Assembly: GCA_944380635.1 (NCBI GenBank)
Contig: CALWID010000003.1
Span: forward strand, 1 to 64,000
Length of the DNA: 64,000 nucleotides
From: an uncultured Eubacterium sp.
Lineage (GTDB): Bacteria; Bacillota; Clostridia; Oscillospirales; Acutalibacteraceae
Direction of reading: 5' to 3'
Shown here piece after piece: positions 63,572 through 64,000 of this stretch. The position numbers and the translations under genes were made by a program. Each line of letters starts with the position of its first letter. Position 1 is the first letter of the stretch. The notes beneath the pieces are model-generated. The model was not told where the DNA came from, ran no database searches, and saw nothing but the letters and a program-made list of their open reading frames with translations.

Positions 63572-63600
63572 TTGATTATAAGTGCCTTTTGTTGTAGAAT
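63572..63600 (+). promoter_or_regulatory. SigA-type promoter of pgi
   Basis: TTGATT at 63572-63577 and TAGAAT at 63595-63600 are spaced by 17 bp, 37 bp before the pgi start. Confidence 0.72.
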
Positions 63601-63637
63601 AGTCAATTGACAATACGAGATAAAAGGGGATTTATAT

Positions 63638-64000
63638 ATGGAAAAATTAAAACTTATAAATAAATATGCTGAAAAGTTTATTTCCGATACAGAAATATCA
63701 AATAATGCGGAAAGAGGCGTTCAGGCTCTCAGAACTCTTCATTCTAAAATCGGAGCCGGCAGCGACTTTTTAGGTTGGGTAACTCTTCCCACGGATTATG
63801 ATAAAGAAGAATTTGCAAGAATAGAAAAAGCCGCGGATTATATTAAAAATAACTGTGATGTGCTTGTGGTTATCGGTATCGGCGGCTCATATCTCGGTGC
63901 AAGGGCTGTTATTGAGGCTCTTAAATCTTCAAATTATAATGCGCTTGCCAAGGATACGCCTCAAATTTATTTTATCGGCAACAGTATCAGCCCCGCTATG
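63638..64000 (+). CDS. pgi: glucose-6-phosphate isomerase, N-terminal part
   Basis: This is the first 121 codons of the glycolytic enzyme that interconverts glucose 6-phosphate and fructose 6-phosphate. The window edge cuts the gene. Visible family features are [16 protein letters not shown] and the sugar-phosphate (SIS) loop [19 protein letters not shown]. The start ATG follows AAAAGGGGA. It has its own promoter. Confidence 0.92.
   Translation, partial: MEKLKLINKYAEKFISDTEISNNAERGVQALRTLHSKIGAGSDFLGWVTLPTDYDKEEFARIEKAADYIKNNCDVLVVIGIGGSYLGARAVIEALKSSNYNALAKDTPQIYFIGNSISPAM

Overview
The window looks like chromosomal DNA from a low-GC, spore-forming member of the Clostridia, most likely a gut Oscillospiraceae/Ruminococcaceae relative. 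I infer this from the gene content: spoVM, spoIVA and a DUF3794/LysM spore protein, an AddAB nuclease, SigA-type promoters, strong AGGAGG ribosome binding sites, and the yicC-remA-gmk-rpoZ-priA-def-fmt-rsmB-rlmN-prpC-prkC-rsgA-thiN-spoVM gene order known from Bacillus and Clostridia. No tRNA, rRNA, CRISPR array, transposase or phage gene was seen.

Layout. 1-15.7 kb: end of ligA, an unknown membrane protein, murD, two tandem M42 aminopeptidases, a GNAT enzyme, an aluminium-resistance/methionine gamma-lyase-like protein, a DUF2461 protein, a phosphohexomutase and the addB-addA pair. Most are packed head to tail with small overlaps. 15.7-18.7 kb: rpmE with its own promoter and terminator, a YigZ protein, a convergent metallophosphoesterase and a dGTPase. 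18.8-29.1 kb: dnaG-rpoD (macromolecular synthesis operon), a DUF896 protein, tmk, DUF2156 and GNAT acyltransferases, a DJ-1 protein, 5-formyl-THF cyclo-ligase, mltG, a U32 tRNA-hydroxylation-type protein and a class B PBP. 29.1-30.2 kb: a WYL regulator.

30.2-42.6 kb is the accessory island and the most interesting part. Two very large secreted GH43-like/LamG proteins (1787 and 2020 aa) diverge from one AT-rich 515-bp region. Each is followed 19 bp downstream by a tiny paralogous peptide gene (43 and 45 aa, MK-x-x-YESP-x-x-EIEKF...NEF) and then by the same 24-nt terminator hairpin. The island is therefore a mirror image: terminator, peptide, giant protein, promoters, giant protein, peptide, terminator. 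The two promoters share a 14-bp palindrome, and the two leaders share a stem-loop with one compensatory base-pair change. I know of no described system with this arrangement, and its function is unknown.

42.7-56 kb: the remA/gmk/priA/fmt/prkC housekeeping operon, ending in thiN, an unannotated 47-aa membrane peptide gene and a 26-aa TTG-started spoVM. 56-59 kb: DUF3794/LysM protein and spoIVA, preceded by a SigE-like promoter. 59-64 kb: DUF1294 and zinc-ribbon proteins (minus strand), a GHL10 lipoprotein, mtaB (minus strand), a DacF-type D,D-carboxypeptidase and the start of pgi.
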